Source of the DNA: Hyposmocoma kahamanoa | Lineage: Eukaryota > Arthropoda > Insecta > Lepidoptera > Cosmopterigidae | Assembly: GCF_003589595.1 (NCBI RefSeq) | Contig: NW_020653993.1 | Coordinates: forward strand, 1,644,905-1,708,904 | Reading direction: 5' to 3' | DNA length: 64,000 bases | In this document: positions 1 to 9,789 of the stretch, piece after piece | Position numbering within the stretch: the stretch's first letter is position 1 | Layout: each line of letters begins with the position of its first letter | The notes under the pieces: model-generated | Databases searched by the model: none | What the model saw: only the letters and a program-made list of their open reading frames with translations | Told to the model about the DNA's origin: nothing | Made by a program: the position numbers and the translations under genes

Positions 1-167
1 AAAGATCTGAGGGGCACTACCAATGCACCCGTCACTCTGAGACGTAAGTTGACAAGTCCCATGTGCCCGTAATTTAACTAGCATTACTGCTTGGCGGCAG
101 AAATAGGTAAGGTGGCAGTGCTACCCTGGGCGAACACTTTCACAATGAGCTCTACTGCTTCGTAAAA
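1..167 (+). mobile_element. Metulj-like SINE, 5'-truncated by window edge
   Basis: The copy starts inside the family at the AAAGATCTGAGGGGCACT segment and runs through the conserved GTGCCCGTAATTT, CTGCTTGGCGGCAGAAATAG and GAGCTCTACTGCT blocks. The same ordered blocks recur throughout the window, best at 11608-11886. The upstream third lies outside the window or is missing. Confidence 0.75.
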
Positions 168-561
168 TTGTAATCGCGAAAACTCGATAAAGATACCATT
201 ACCTGATAATGCATTACTCCGCTCAATAAACAGATAGCGTGAATGGCGTCATCGTAAAACACGGTCACTGTATTAATAAATTTTTCTGTCAGTCGGTCTC
301 GTTATTTCCATTGTACGAATGAGTTTTATTTTTTACATCGATCGACACGAGGCTTTGTTTTGTATTCGAATGATCGAATGTTTCATAGGAGATAAAGGCA
401 ACAATGGCGAAATGAAATTTAATTCTAGTCTAGTTTTAAGAGTCTATATAACCTCAAATGGGTTTGGTTTCGCATAACAGTGAAAATATTGAGGTAATCA
501 CTTTGGTAAAAAAATATAGTAAAATGAAGGACATACACTGATTACTATATGGTGTGAAAAC

Positions 562-1264
562 TAGTAGGAATGCTTTTAAGCGCAAGCTTAAGGCTCTCCT
601 GCTGGAAAATCAAAAGGGATTGTATTAACTTTTTCCAGCACCTATTTATTTACACTTTTTATACATATTTGTTATATAATATATTAGTTGCTCGATGTAG
701 GTATAGTGTATACGTATTTATTATTATAAAGTATTTTCATAGTTATATATAAATTATTTGGAAGTATTTAAACATACACAACACACACACCCACACTCAC
801 ACACACACATCTGTTACAGTTTTAATATGTACGTATATATAATTATTTTACTGTTATATTCAAGTACCAAAATATGCTTGCATATGTTGTTCCGTGACCT
901 CACTTAGGGTCTTAACTGAAAATCAGTGCTGGGAACGCGTTGCGTTTTCCAGCCAATACTGAGTTTGTGACCCTTTTGTTACCGCGGCTGGCACCACACA
1001 AGGTATCTCAATATTTAGTCTTCTTTTTATTATTTGTGTGAATAGTTCATGTTTTAATTTTATCTAATTTTTGTATATACATTTTTATTTTGTGTTTGTT
1101 TGTGTTTTTGTTTCGTAATTATATATTTGTTTTACGTTGAATGTTTTGATCGTGTTTTGTTTTAGTTCTGTTTTGTTCTGTTTTCTCTTTTTTTTGTCTT
1201 TTGTCTTTTGTGGTGTCATTGTGGTAAACAAATAAATGTATTTTCTTTCTTTCTTCTTTCAAAA
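562..1264 (+). mobile_element. 5'-truncated LINE (non-LTR retrotransposon) 3' end
   Basis: A short reading frame (566-628) translates to a basic tail, NAFKRKLKALLLENQ, followed by a stop. This resembles the extreme C-terminus of jockey/CR1-like LINE polyproteins. It is followed by about 0.6 kb of 3' untranslated sequence, an AAATAAATGTA signal-like stretch and a TTTC-rich tail ending at 1260. The direct repeat AAAAC flanks it (557-561 and 1265-1269), consistent with a target-site duplication. The clade is not certain. Confidence 0.6.
776..812. repeat. CA-rich microsatellite
   Basis: An imperfect CA/ACACAC run is interrupted by CCACACTC. It lies inside the LINE 3' untranslated region. Confidence 0.85.
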
Positions 1265-1395
1265 AAAACACGATTTCTAAAAATTCTCACGGTAGAAATT
1301 TCACAAGAAAACCGCTGTATTCAATAAGTACTTCAAATATACCAATTTTTTTTTATATCAACTGAGCTAAATAGAATACGTATAGCAATTACGTT

Positions 1396-1914
1396 TGTAA
1401 AAAAATAATTTATGAAATATACTGTCGACTCGAATAGTACCGACTTTTAAGGAGCAGTGTGCATCGAGATAGTGAAGAGTAAGTATTGAGTGTGTTGTTG
1501 TTTTATGAGAATTTGTTGAAACATAAAAATGCTTATTATAGCAAATATTTAGATTGGATTGCAACTGCATTCCATCAGACGGTCCATGGACTGTTTGTCG
1601 ACTAAAGAAATGAATGTGCTTTGGGTTTCTTTAACCGAGTCCCTTTGTCGCAACGTCATAGTTTTATTTTACGGCTAAAATTGCCGCGCGACAGTTTGCT
1701 TTTGGCGTCAAAGCCTATTTAGTTGGATACTTGCCAAGTCTAGACTAAATATAAAGCAGTTTATCAACTCCAAACGACATTAACATATGTGAGACACGCG
1801 TTGTTCAGTTTGCTACTGTAAATATGGTTTATTTTTCTTTTGTGTTGTGTTTTTGAACAAATAAATGTTTTTTTAGAACAAAATATGTAACATTTTTACA
1901 CTTGAAAACGTCAT
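1396..1914. other. Unannotated AT-rich stretch
   Basis: I see no coding frame with recognisable similarity, no tRNA-like head and no terminal repeats here. Confidence 0.5.
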
Positions 1915-2005
1915 TTTTCAAACGTCAGCTCTAGCTTGACTGCTCGTTCAGTATGCTAACCTCCCTGAGAAGAACGCGCAAGAAACTCTAGGGATTGCTC
2001 TTTTC
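1915..2005 (-). mobile_element. LINE 3' UTR fragment
   Basis: On the plus strand the words CCTCCCTGAGAAGAACGCGC and AAGAAACTCTAGGGATTGCT match the minus-strand LINE tail at 63815-63999. In reverse complement this is the common lepidopteran LINE 3' UTR of the type AGCAACCCCTAGAGTTTCTT. The tail itself is not preserved here. Confidence 0.5.
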
Positions 2006-2475
2006 AAATAAACTTAAATGCTATGGAATACACTTTGAAATCATAATTGTATGGAATCTAGATTCTTGTTGTCTTTCCATACTTCTTTATCTAACACATA
2101 TTCTTCAATTTTGTAATATGACTTTTCAATTCAAATACTTTTAATGCAAGTTTTAAACTTAGAAAATGATAATCGTAATAATATTTTCCGGAATCTTATT
2201 GTAAAAACGTACACTGTTCCCCAAAAAGAATCATTTACCTTAGTTAAACGCAATCGTGGTACCATGAATTTGGACTTACTTCTAAGATTATTAGTTACGA
2301 GCTATTTGGGAATATTTTTACTTTACATTTTATTCTAACCGCCTGCTCCCTCCGTCTACCCCGCTGGGTAGGCATATACCATGAACCTTCACTCGTTAGT
2401 TTTCTATTCAAAGCTTTCTGCCAATCCTTCTACACGTGCAGCCTCTGGGTTTCATAAGCGCAGCGGTCTGCCGGC
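2006..2475. other. Unannotated stretch
   Basis: A 64-codon open frame (2144-2338) has no recognisable domain and probably arises by chance in AT-rich DNA. No repeat boundary is visible. Confidence 0.4.
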
Positions 2476-2592
2476 GCACTGGACGTACAATATAATAACG
2501 TATTCAGGATGCTGCTGGGTCTACCACGGATCTGCAGCGCTTCCGGTATATTCGCGGAGACTACCGATGGTTTCCACGCGATCCTGCGCAAG
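2476..2592 (+). pseudogene. LINE polyprotein C-terminal remnant
   Basis: In one open frame the sequence reads VQYNNVFRMLLGLPRICSAS followed by a Phe-Ala-Glu and FHAILRK stretch. This is the post-reverse-transcriptase C-terminal motif (YNNAFR..L.LPR.CSAS.MFAE..., recalled from the family) of many insect endonuclease/reverse-transcriptase LINEs. Only about 39 codons survive. The remnant is cut at its 3' side by the repeat at 2596, where the text changes abruptly to TTATTGAAATCGGTTACCGG. Confidence 0.65.
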
Positions 2593-2595
2593 CAA

Positions 2596-2927
2596 TTATT
2601 GAAATCGGTTACCGGAAACTGCGCAAACCCGGATTCATCCCCTAGTTCGCCACTAAAATGTAATAAAAATCGGTTCTCACTACTCAAAGTATATTAAGCG
2701 AGAAAAACGCCTTGAGTTGGAGAATAGCCAAATCAACCATTAAAATAATTGCTCCTTATAATAAAATTTACGCAATATTTATAAAAATGAACCTTCATGC
2801 GTGAACAGCCACCCTTAGAGGTGGATAATTTTCTTCAAAATTAAGTGGGACCACTATGGAGATACCCTCTTTCCAACAAAAGAAAAATCATGACAATCGG
2901 TTCACAAATACCGGAGCTATCTCTCGT
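2596..2927 (+). repeat. Interspersed repeat A, truncated both ends
   Basis: This contains the ordered family-A words ATCGGTTACCGGAAA, CCCGGATTCATCCCCTAG, AACAGCCACCCTTAGAGG and ATCGGTTCACAAATACCGG. It lacks the left end (AGTACTAAAAAAACCGAC) and the right end (CTCCTTTTTTGAAGTCGG) seen in full copies such as 9790-10238. Confidence 0.7.
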
Positions 2928-3361
2928 CTATTAATGGCTTGTAGCTCCAGTGATACCAAAACCAACCAATCTGTGATCGTCCATAAGGATGACCCCGATG
3001 ACCTCTCTTAACGTTTACTTCCTCTCCTTTCTAAATGGCAAATGATAGCAGATTCTATGCGCTTTGGTTGCGCCGGAGTTGTATTACTAATATTATTACT
3101 CTATGTGCATCACGAGCAACACAAGTTACAGACTATATATAGTACATCTCCCGTCACTTTGTACGTGCAATTTATGCAATTCATTTTTATAACCTTGACA
3201 CGTTTGCAGGTTATTCGTGTGCTAAAGTAAAGCACATGTTTTATCAGATTTTTAGATTTGAGCGAGTTTGAATAGCAAATTTCGACACATGAAAAGAATT
3301 TTTAGTCTATTTTATAATAAAACACACAGGTTAAAGTAATATCCACTTTTTTATTATATCA
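2928..3361. other. Unannotated stretch
   Basis: No recognised element, RNA or coding signal was found. Confidence 0.4.
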
Positions 3362-3535
3362 CAGGAGAAGCAAATCGAGCGCCTGGTGGTAAACGTAATC
3401 GTAAAGACCTGAGGATCATTGCCACTGCGCCCGACACCCTGCGGCATAAAAATCAAAATTGGAACCCAGCTGCAATGCTCACATTACTGCTTCGCGGCAG
3501 AAATAGATACAGTGGTAGTACTTCACAGTTATATT
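3362..3535 (+). mobile_element. Metulj-like SINE, internally deleted
   Basis: The copy retains GCGCCTGGTGGTAA near the 5' side, the AAAGACCTGAGG and CACTGCGCCCG blocks, and CATTACTGCTTCGCGGCAGA at the 3' side. The segment that includes CATAACAGTTGCAGTGCCAC is missing, and the text jumps from GGTGGTAAACG to TCGTAAAGACC. Confidence 0.65.
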
Positions 3536-3584
3536 AAGTTTATTCTTTGACTATGTGATGTATTATGAACTTACTTCTCTAGTT

Positions 3585-3725
3585 TGTTATAATTATTAAT
3601 ACAAAAATCAGACACAAACAACAATCCTTCGATTCGGCGGGACTAGAACCGGCGACTTAGTCATACAGGGGCAATCCATGTCTGACCTTACGAATTTCTC
3701 TATGTGCTTGTTGTGGATCTTTGTT
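3585..3725 (-). mobile_element. tRNA-derived SINE (type 2), diverged
   Basis: In reverse complement this reads AGCACATAGAGAAATTCGT, then a diverged tRNA-like head with a B-box-like GCCGGTTCTAGTCCCGCC, then TCGAAGGATTGTTG and the AATAATTATAACAAA tail. These match, in order, the copies at 16065-16335 and 51165-51440. Confidence 0.6.
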
Positions 3726-3930
3726 TATGGTTTTGCCTAAACGCCAAATGTGAGAAATTGATGAATAAATTTTTCTTAACTCAGCACATTAGTAATTTTT
3801 TTTTTAAATGGGACAGTATAGGAAAACCCGGTACCATACATAATTTTTTCCTAATCGACTCAGTTTTATGAAGGGATCATTTTATTGTATGGGACGAATT
3901 ATAGTTCCATTAAAAAAACACTCCATAGAG

Positions 3931-3931
<1 letters not shown>

Positions 3932-3988
<57 letters not shown>

Positions 3989-4017
3989 GCACGCACACTC
4001 ACACGCACGCACGCACG
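3932..4017. repeat. (CA)n microsatellite with CGCA/CTCG interruptions
   Basis: More than 25 uninterrupted CA units are followed by degenerate GCACGCACGCACG units. The cysteine/valine-rich open frame on the other strand is a product of this repeat. Confidence 0.95.
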
Positions 4018-4277
4018 TAAATATATAGTGAAATATATATCGTCGTGTTATCAACACCACACGGGTTAAGTTCACAAATTGCGTCTCAAGGTGCCTGCAA
4101 AACTGTAAGCACAATAAGGTTGTTGACGGATAGCGTGATGACATCAATTACACCATTTATTTACATGTTCTACCGTCAAGACCACCCCTTCACATGTCAA
4201 GACCCTTTAATATAAATGTAAAACGATCATTTCAATTTCACATCGCATCTATATCGTTCAACCGTTATAAACAACCT

Positions 4278-4907
4278 TTAAGCGTGTAACACACAGAGAG
4301 CGGGCGCGGGTCGGGTCAGGACCGGAGCGGGTCTGTACTCCGTCCAACAATTTATTTAACTTTTCACAGCTCGAATTCTAATCAATTAACACGATGTTCT
4401 AATGCGTTTCAAATCCGATTTTTTATAACAATTGATTTTATTTATAACCAAGTTATAATCGTGAATGTGCACGGGTTCAAAAAGGAAAATATTGTCAGAA
4501 TGGGATTGTGGTATTGCGTTTGACAATTTGTGCACTCAAGAATTAATAATTAATGTTTATGATTCCCGTTTGTATGGAGAAGAATCCGACGATTCATTAT
4601 AATAAACAATAAGAATTTATTTCATTCATTATAATTTATTAGACAGGTACCAACATTTAACAACTTGAATGATCTTCGTTACATAATCAGTTGACTCGAT
4701 AAATATCAGAGAGCTAAAGATCACGTCGCTTCAATAAAATGAAAATCTAAAAGAGTCCAGGAAGTATTGCATTTTTGTCTATGGTTGTATGCAAATAATT
4801 ACGAAACTTCGGTGACATGTGTATTTCAAAAGTTAAATAAGTCCCAATCTGTATAAAATAGGTCCCAATCTGACCCGCACCCTCTCTCTGTGTATTTCGC
4901 GCTTTAT
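4278..4907. mobile_element. MITE-like element with about 40-bp GC-rich terminal inverted repeats
   Basis: The left end reads AAGCG, then ACACACAGAGAGCGGGCG, then CGGGTCGGGTCAG. The right end in reverse complement reads AAAGCG, then ATACACAGAGAGAGGG, then TGCGGGTCAG. The arms match over about 40 positions with a few differences and bound about 550 bp of AT-rich noncoding DNA. No transposase is encoded, so this is a nonautonomous DNA-transposon candidate of unknown superfamily. A clear target duplication was not identified. Confidence 0.55.
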
Positions 4908-5603
4908 TTTCTTTTTTCGTACTCCGAAATTAAAAAAAAAACAATGAACAAACAATGCTTTTGTATATTAATTGTCGATTGACCGCGCACATTTTGATTG
5001 GTATGCCATCCATAGGTTTGTTTTGTGAAATGCTATTTATTTACGGAGGCTTATTTTTTTTATTTCTTTGCTCAATTTGTTTATTCTGATCAATACTGCT
5101 CTCTAGGTATGTCATAACTGAAGTAATCGATAATTTAGCGAAATTGAGTTATTAACGTATCTGGAATCAGCCAATATCTAAAAACATACCCAACGATGCT
5201 GACAAATCTGTATTATTAATTATTTAGTAAAACGAAGACCTTAAAAGTTAATCTACAAATCATAGGAAATTACAAAAGGGATATTCTAAATTTCACACAG
5301 AAAACTTTCAACAACGTTCATAATGCAATAATAGAACATTAATTTCGGATTATCTTGTGTAACAAAAGCTATAAAAAGCTGTTTTAAAGCTGTGCAGTTC
5401 CGGAAAGGGACAGGACTATAAATAACGAAATATGCCTACTGGAATAATGTTGAGAATGGTACTGAGAATCCCGGAAAAGGATTTTCCGGTTTTCTTAAAC
5501 ACAATCTGGGATAATACCGAAAACAATGTCGACAAACTTATAACCGTGATCTTAAGTATAGAGGAACCGCATTGCAGCATTTTTTATGAGAATTCGCGCA
5601 AAC
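4908..5603. other. Unannotated AT-rich stretch
   Basis: An open frame at 5432-5674 runs into the adjacent SINE and resembles no family I know. Confidence 0.4.
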
Positions 5604-5854
5604 ACGTGCGCTTTTTGGTAAGCGACACACGTGTTCATAACAGTTACAGTGCCACTGAAAGCTTTAAGTCATAAAGATCTGTGGGGCATTGTCACTGCGC
5701 CCGTCAACTTGAGACATAAGTCGAGAAGTCCTATGTGCCTAAAATTCACCATCACCTTCAAAACTGGAATTTCTGCTTGGCGGCAGAAATAGACAAGATG
5801 GCAGTACTTTTCTGGGTGAATTCTTTCTCAAGGAGCTCTACTGCTATTAAAATA
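5604..5854 (+). mobile_element. Metulj-like SINE, nearly complete
   Basis: It begins at GTGCGCTTTTTGGTAAGCGA and ends at GAGCTCTACTGCTATT. The internal blocks CATAACAGTTACAGTGCCAC, AAAGATCTGTGGGGCATTG and TGCTTGGCGGCAGAAATAG are in canonical order. Confidence 0.8.
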
Positions 5855-5889
5855 GCAAAAGCATAGGCAAACTGATTCATTCTGAAAGG

Positions 5890-6120
5890 GTCAAACAAAG
5901 ATAATGAAATAATAAGACAAAATGAATTTCAACATTTCGCTTTAAGAGTCTGTACAACCTCAAATGGCTTTTGTTGAATCAATCACTCTGGAAAAAATAT
6001 ATAGTAAAATTGACGATATACATTGATTACTATACGCTGTGAAAACACGATTCTTAAAACATTTCACTGTAGAAAAAAAAACACAAACTTACCTCGAAAA
6101 ATTTTACAGGAATCTGAATT
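5890..6120 (+). repeat. Interspersed repeat C, uninterrupted copy
   Basis: TTTAAGAGTCTGTACAACCT, ATTGATTACTATACGCTG, GTGAAAACACGATTCTTAAA and ACACAAACTTACCTC appear in order. This copy provides the empty-site reading for the LINE insertion at 562-1264. Confidence 0.6.
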
Positions 6121-6166
6121 ATAATTTGAAAAAAAGTACTTGCAGAGGCACTGCACGAGCTTTAGA

Positions 6167-6345
6167 TAACAAAGATTTGAAGGGCACTGCCATCGTGTCC
6201 TGTCACCCTCATACATAACTTGACAGTCGTATGTGCCTGTAATTTCACTAGCAACCTTACTCTTCAAAACTGGAAAGCAGTTATGTTCAATAATGTACTT
6301 CTTTGGAAGAACTCTATCACAAGGAGCTTTACTGCTACGAAAACT
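6167..6345 (+). mobile_element. Metulj-like SINE, 5'-truncated
   Basis: AACAAAGATTTGAAGGGCAC through GGAGCTTTACTGCTAC is present. The central GCGGCAGAAATAG block is deleted, so ATGTACTTC follows directly. Confidence 0.65.
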
Positions 6346-6784
6346 ATTGGTAAAACAACGACGCTACTAACGGGACACGATACCGGATATATCCCACTTA
6401 ATACCGGGAACAACTCTAGGCCCACCGCAAGAGTTATCGCGAATAAATTTTAAAAGTAATTAAACAGACGACAACCGTATTTATTGTTGTAATTTTACAA
6501 AGTTTTGTTCATTTACCTAGTTCCAGTGTTCATTAATATCAATTAACGGATGACTAGTTTTTTGCACCCGGGTTTGTTGGACGGCAGCTTTATAATATTG
6601 TTGTTATAAGGGACTTTCACACGGGAATTTAGAACACAAATATTTTTCCACTAAATACTTATTGTTAGTTAATGCAGCGATAGCATATATTGGGTTGGCC
6701 AGAAACCCGAGCAGTATCAAAATATAAATGCAAAACATTTTAAAAAATGAACATCAAACTTTAATAAATGAAAAAAAAAGCCGT
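6346..6784. other. Unannotated stretch
   Basis: No feature is supported here. Confidence 0.4.
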
Positions 6785-7010
6785 GCTAGCCTTATGGATA
6801 GATCAATTGCCTCTCAAATCGAATTCGGGCTCGCACGTCTGACTTTCTCGGAATTTGTGTCCAAAATTTAGTTTGAAATGTACCATTAAGTTTTTGGTTA
6901 TGAAACTTCACGTCGAAGAAGATCCACAACCTTCGACAAACGTGTGAAGTCTCCAACTCTCGCCTGAGAGGAGACTCCTGCCCAGCAGTGGGAATAAATG
7001 ACTCATGGTA
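6785..7010 (+). mobile_element. LINE 3' UTR remnant, probably RTE-like
   Basis: The words GATCAATTGCCTCTCAAAT, TTCGGGCTCGCACGTCTGAC, GTGTGAAGTCTCCAACTC and CTGAGAGGAGACTCCTGCCC appear in the order of a very common lepidopteran LINE 3' region. I recall that region as containing GTGTGAAGTCTGCCAA and GAGAGGAGACCCGTGCTC. The assignment is from memory and no protein remnant is attached. Confidence 0.45.
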
Positions 7011-7227
7011 CCGAATGCGTTATAAACTACGGTCAAACGTAACTTACTATTGCTTGTGGTGCCAAATTTGATTCCTATCGTACACACACGTTTGTTTTCG
7101 AGCGGGTTTACGTGCGACCCATGGTATTGCTACTGATTTCTTGAATTCAGAAGAGATCGTTCAAAAGGTAATTTAGGATTTCGAATACCTATGTATAATT
7201 ATAATCAGTCTATGGATTTTTAAGTCA

Positions 7228-7340
7228 CCTTACCTATTTCTGCGGTTAAGCAGTACTGTAAGTATTACTGCGTTTCGGTTTTAAAGGGTTACGGGTGCTG
7301 GTGAAATTATATTACTGGGAAATGGGACTTTTCAACTTAG
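7228..7340 (-). mobile_element. Metulj-like SINE, 3' half
   Basis: In plus orientation it reads CCTTACCTATTTCTGCGGTT, AAGCAGTACTG, then GGGTGCTGGTGAAATTAT and GGGACTTTTCAACTTA. This is the reverse complement of the 3' half of the family. Confidence 0.7.
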
Positions 7341-7342
7341 AC

Positions 7343-7498
7343 TGCTAACAGATAGACTGCACGTTTGCAGTTAATGCGTGAAATCGTACTAAACTTAATG
7401 CAGTTAATGCGTGATTTCGTTACCCGACAACTCGACTGCATAAAGTTGATTACGACTTCACGCATTAACTACAAACATGCAGCCAATCTGTTAGCAAC
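7343..7498. mobile_element. Small foldback element
   Basis: The arms at about 7343-7391 and 7451-7498 are inverted copies. The left arm reads GCTAACAGATAGACTGCACG, then TTTGCAGTTAATGCGTGAA. The right arm in reverse complement reads GCTAACAGATTGGCTGCATG, then TTTGTAGTTAATGCGTGAA. The loop itself holds another AATGCAGTTAATGCGTGA word. It is noncoding and of unknown family. Confidence 0.6.
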
Positions 7499-7619
7499 CT
7501 TATGACTCAAGATGACAGACGCTGAGGCAGCGTCTCGCAGATCTTCGCAATTTAAAACTCAGAGCACCACTTGGTATCATAACAATAGTAAATATAAAAA
7601 AAACATATAAATATTTTTT

Positions 7620-7840
7620 TTAATTTTATATTACCAAGTGACGGGATGAATAAGTCGTGCGCCTGGTGATAAGCGACACGCCAATCCATAACAGTTGCAG
7701 TACCACTAGAGGTTTTAGTCGAAAAGATTTTAGGGGCAATGTCACTGTGCCCGTCATCCTGAGACATAAGTTGACAAGTCCCTTGTACTTGTATTTTCAT
7801 CAGCTCCCTTATTCATCAAAACCGCTCACTGCTCACATTG
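7620..7840 (+). mobile_element. Metulj-like SINE, 5' two-thirds
   Basis: It starts with the family 5' word AAGTGACGGGATGAATAAGT and GTCGTGCGCCTGGTGATAAG, and continues through CATAACAGTTGCAGTACCAC to TTCATCAAAACCG. The 3' GCGGCAGAAATAG third is missing. Confidence 0.75.
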
Positions 7841-8301
7841 AAAGGGTTGTAACCCTAACTAGCCGTGAACAGGTTCACGGCAATGAAATGGGAAACTTCC
7901 GGTCCACAAAATTTATTAAAGAAGTAAAGTTTAAAGAAAGGCTGTAACGATATAAAGGTAAATGTAAAAAAAAAACGGGTATAACAGTATAAAACACTCC
8001 CTACACTTTATTATTAAGGCACTTACCCCTAAATGGGCCGAGAAACTGAATTACAGAAATAGATACATGAAGGGTGTAGACTTATAAATTATTACACATG
8101 ATTAGCTTATTAACAGCTCCGACTGTTGTGGCGGTCGAGCTGGGAGTGATCGTGGTACGAAAACAAAATGAGAAAGTGAAGGAAGATGGAACAATTCAAA
8201 TTAAAAATTTAAATACATGTAAAATAAAAAGAATGATAAGATACAAGCGGAGAGAGGCGATACAAAGAGGTGAGATGACCGTGTAAGGAGGTCACACCGT
8301 C
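7841..8301. other. Unannotated stretch with a 62-codon open frame
   Basis: The frame at 8098-8286 is lysine/arginine-rich and matches no family I recognise. It is short, unsupported and ends just before a SINE fragment. Confidence 0.35.
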
Positions 8302-8390
8302 ACAACATTACTGCTTGGCGACAGAAATAGGTAAGGTGGCAGTACTTCCCTGGACGAACTCTTCCACAAGGAGCTGTAGTGCTACCAGAT
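8302..8390 (+). mobile_element. Metulj-like SINE, 3' fragment
   Basis: ACATTACTGCTTGGCGACAG through ACAAGGAGCTGTAGTGCTAC: only the last roughly 90 bp of the family. Confidence 0.75.
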
Positions 8391-8891
8391 AATAAATGCT
8401 GAAGCTTAAACAAAATATATTTTGCTTCTTCTGGTCTCTGTTAATCAGAATCGATTGACCTGATATAACATGTTACGGGTTACGTAGACGAAGGCAAATT
8501 ATCGATACTAATAAAAACACAAGGCAAACCAAACAAATTGACAGACATCAGTCATAATTGACTGAATTGACGCCATATTGACGCCCAGCGTTCAGAAGAA
8601 GCATTTCATTACAATGAATAAAAGTGGGAGACTGCGCTCCAGGCGGCCAATCTACTTCAATTTGCGAACCCTCGAACGAAAATTGAATGGTGATAAATAG
8701 AATAGTTTAGCGTCTCAGTCACGATAGTTGTGTTGAACTTAGTAGTCGGGCAAGTTAACAAAGTTCGTTCAAATATATGGCATTATTACACTTTGAGCTT
8801 GAGTGTTAAAAATATCATATCGTCCAGTACAAAACAGAGCTCTTTATAAAAGAAAAATCGTCCAAGGAAATATACCAGCCACGGTACCTAT
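8391..8891. other. Unannotated stretch
   Basis: No recognised feature. Confidence 0.4.
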
Positions 8892-9120
8892 TTCTCAAAT
8901 CTGATCGATTTAAAGCTTTTAGTGGCATTGCAACTGTTATGGATAGGCCTGTCGCTTACTACCAGGGCGCGACTTGCACGAGAGCGATATATAGCACGAG
9001 ATACTGTTATGCAAATGGCAACAATAGAGCAGTAGAGTTCCACGTGAAAGAGTTTGTCCCGGAAAGTACTGCCAACGTTGCTGCGTTTCTCATTTGAAGG
9101 GTAATAAGGGTGCTGGTGAA
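8892..9120 (-). mobile_element. Two minus-strand Metulj-like fragments in non-canonical order
   Basis: 8892-8975 is the inverted 5' part (TGGCATTGCAACTGTTATGG, GGCCTGTCGCTTACTACCAG). 9028-9120 is the inverted 3' part (GCAGTAGAGTTCCACGTGAA, GGGTGCTGGTGAAAT). A single minus copy would show these in the opposite order, so this is either two truncated copies or one rearranged copy. Confidence 0.6.
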
Positions 9121-9297
9121 ATGGGTTTAAGCATAAAACGCGACTCTGGCCAGTGCATCGTGGCAAGTTTTGCGTCAGAGCGTCGTTCGTTGATCGGCTG
9201 GGGATATCGCGTGTAGGTAAAGGTAATTTGGGGCCGAGAGATGTTATTTGAGCCTCCTTGACCCCCAGAGCAAGACGTCAACCGATTGGTGACCGTG

Positions 9298-9447
9298 AGA
9301 ATGGGCAAAAGAAGCGTCAGGCGCCTAGTTGCAAGGTGGGTTGGATGATTTAGTACGCGTCGCGAGGCATCAATGGATGCGGCTAGCACAGGATCGTGGT
9401 GGGTGGCACAAACTTCGGGATTCGGCAGTGGATGAAATCAGGCTGTG
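9298..9447 (+). pseudogene. RTE-like LINE C-terminal remnant
   Basis: One frame gives GKRSVRRLVARW. After a one-base shift near 9343 the sequence reads DDLVRVARHQWMRLAQDRGG followed by a W..LR stretch and a stop at 9445-9447. This matches the terminal motif (GRPP.RW.DD..KVAG..W...AQDR..W) that I recall from RTE-type LINE polyproteins. The remnant is broken by the frameshift. Confidence 0.6.
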
Positions 9448-9522
9448 AAAGGTGATCATGATGGGAGGTGTCAATGTTATGTTAAAATTGAAGCGTTATT
9501 GTAGTAACTGAGAAAAAATTAA

Positions 9523-9590
9523 GTACTCTCTCTTTCTCTCTCTCTTTCTCTATCTCACTCACTCTCTCTCACACACTAACACACCCATCC

Positions 9591-9626
<36 letters not shown>

Positions 9627-9725
9627 CACACACACATACACACACACACACCCATACACACACAAATATCAGTCACTCACACACTCACTCACTCATTCAA
9701 TTACATACCCATACACGCACGCATG
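9523..9725. repeat. Compound (TC)n/(CA)n microsatellite
   Basis: CTCTCTTTCTCTCTC is followed by long CA runs with TG, TA and CC interruptions, then CACTCACTCACTCATTC. Confidence 0.95.
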
Positions 9726-9789
9726 CAGTAAAACGTATAATGTATATTCCATATTCATTTCTTAGGTTAACAAATTACATGTATCTATT

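Larger units (their letters stand above)
380..1395 (+). repeat. Interspersed repeat C, split by a LINE insertion
   Basis: The blocks TTTAAGAGTCTATATAACCT, ATTACTATATGGTGTGAAAA and, after the inserted LINE, CACGATTTCTAAAAATT and CTAAATAGAATACGTA are shared in the same order with 5890-6120 and 49140-49400. They recur inverted at 50695-50885 and 62110-62300. In the uninterrupted 5890 copy the text runs directly from CTGTGAAAACACGATT, so positions 562 to about 1264 were inserted. There is no coding potential, and I cannot assign the repeat to a class. Confidence 0.6.

Noticed and set aside
3899..4147. Cys/Val-rich 82-codon protein
   Set aside because: It is the translation of a (CA)n microsatellite on the opposite strand.
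7340..7500. CRISPR-like repeat-spacer pattern from the repeated AGTTAATGCGTGA word
   Set aside because: The copies form an inverted-repeat foldback, spacing is irregular, and the genome is eukaryotic.
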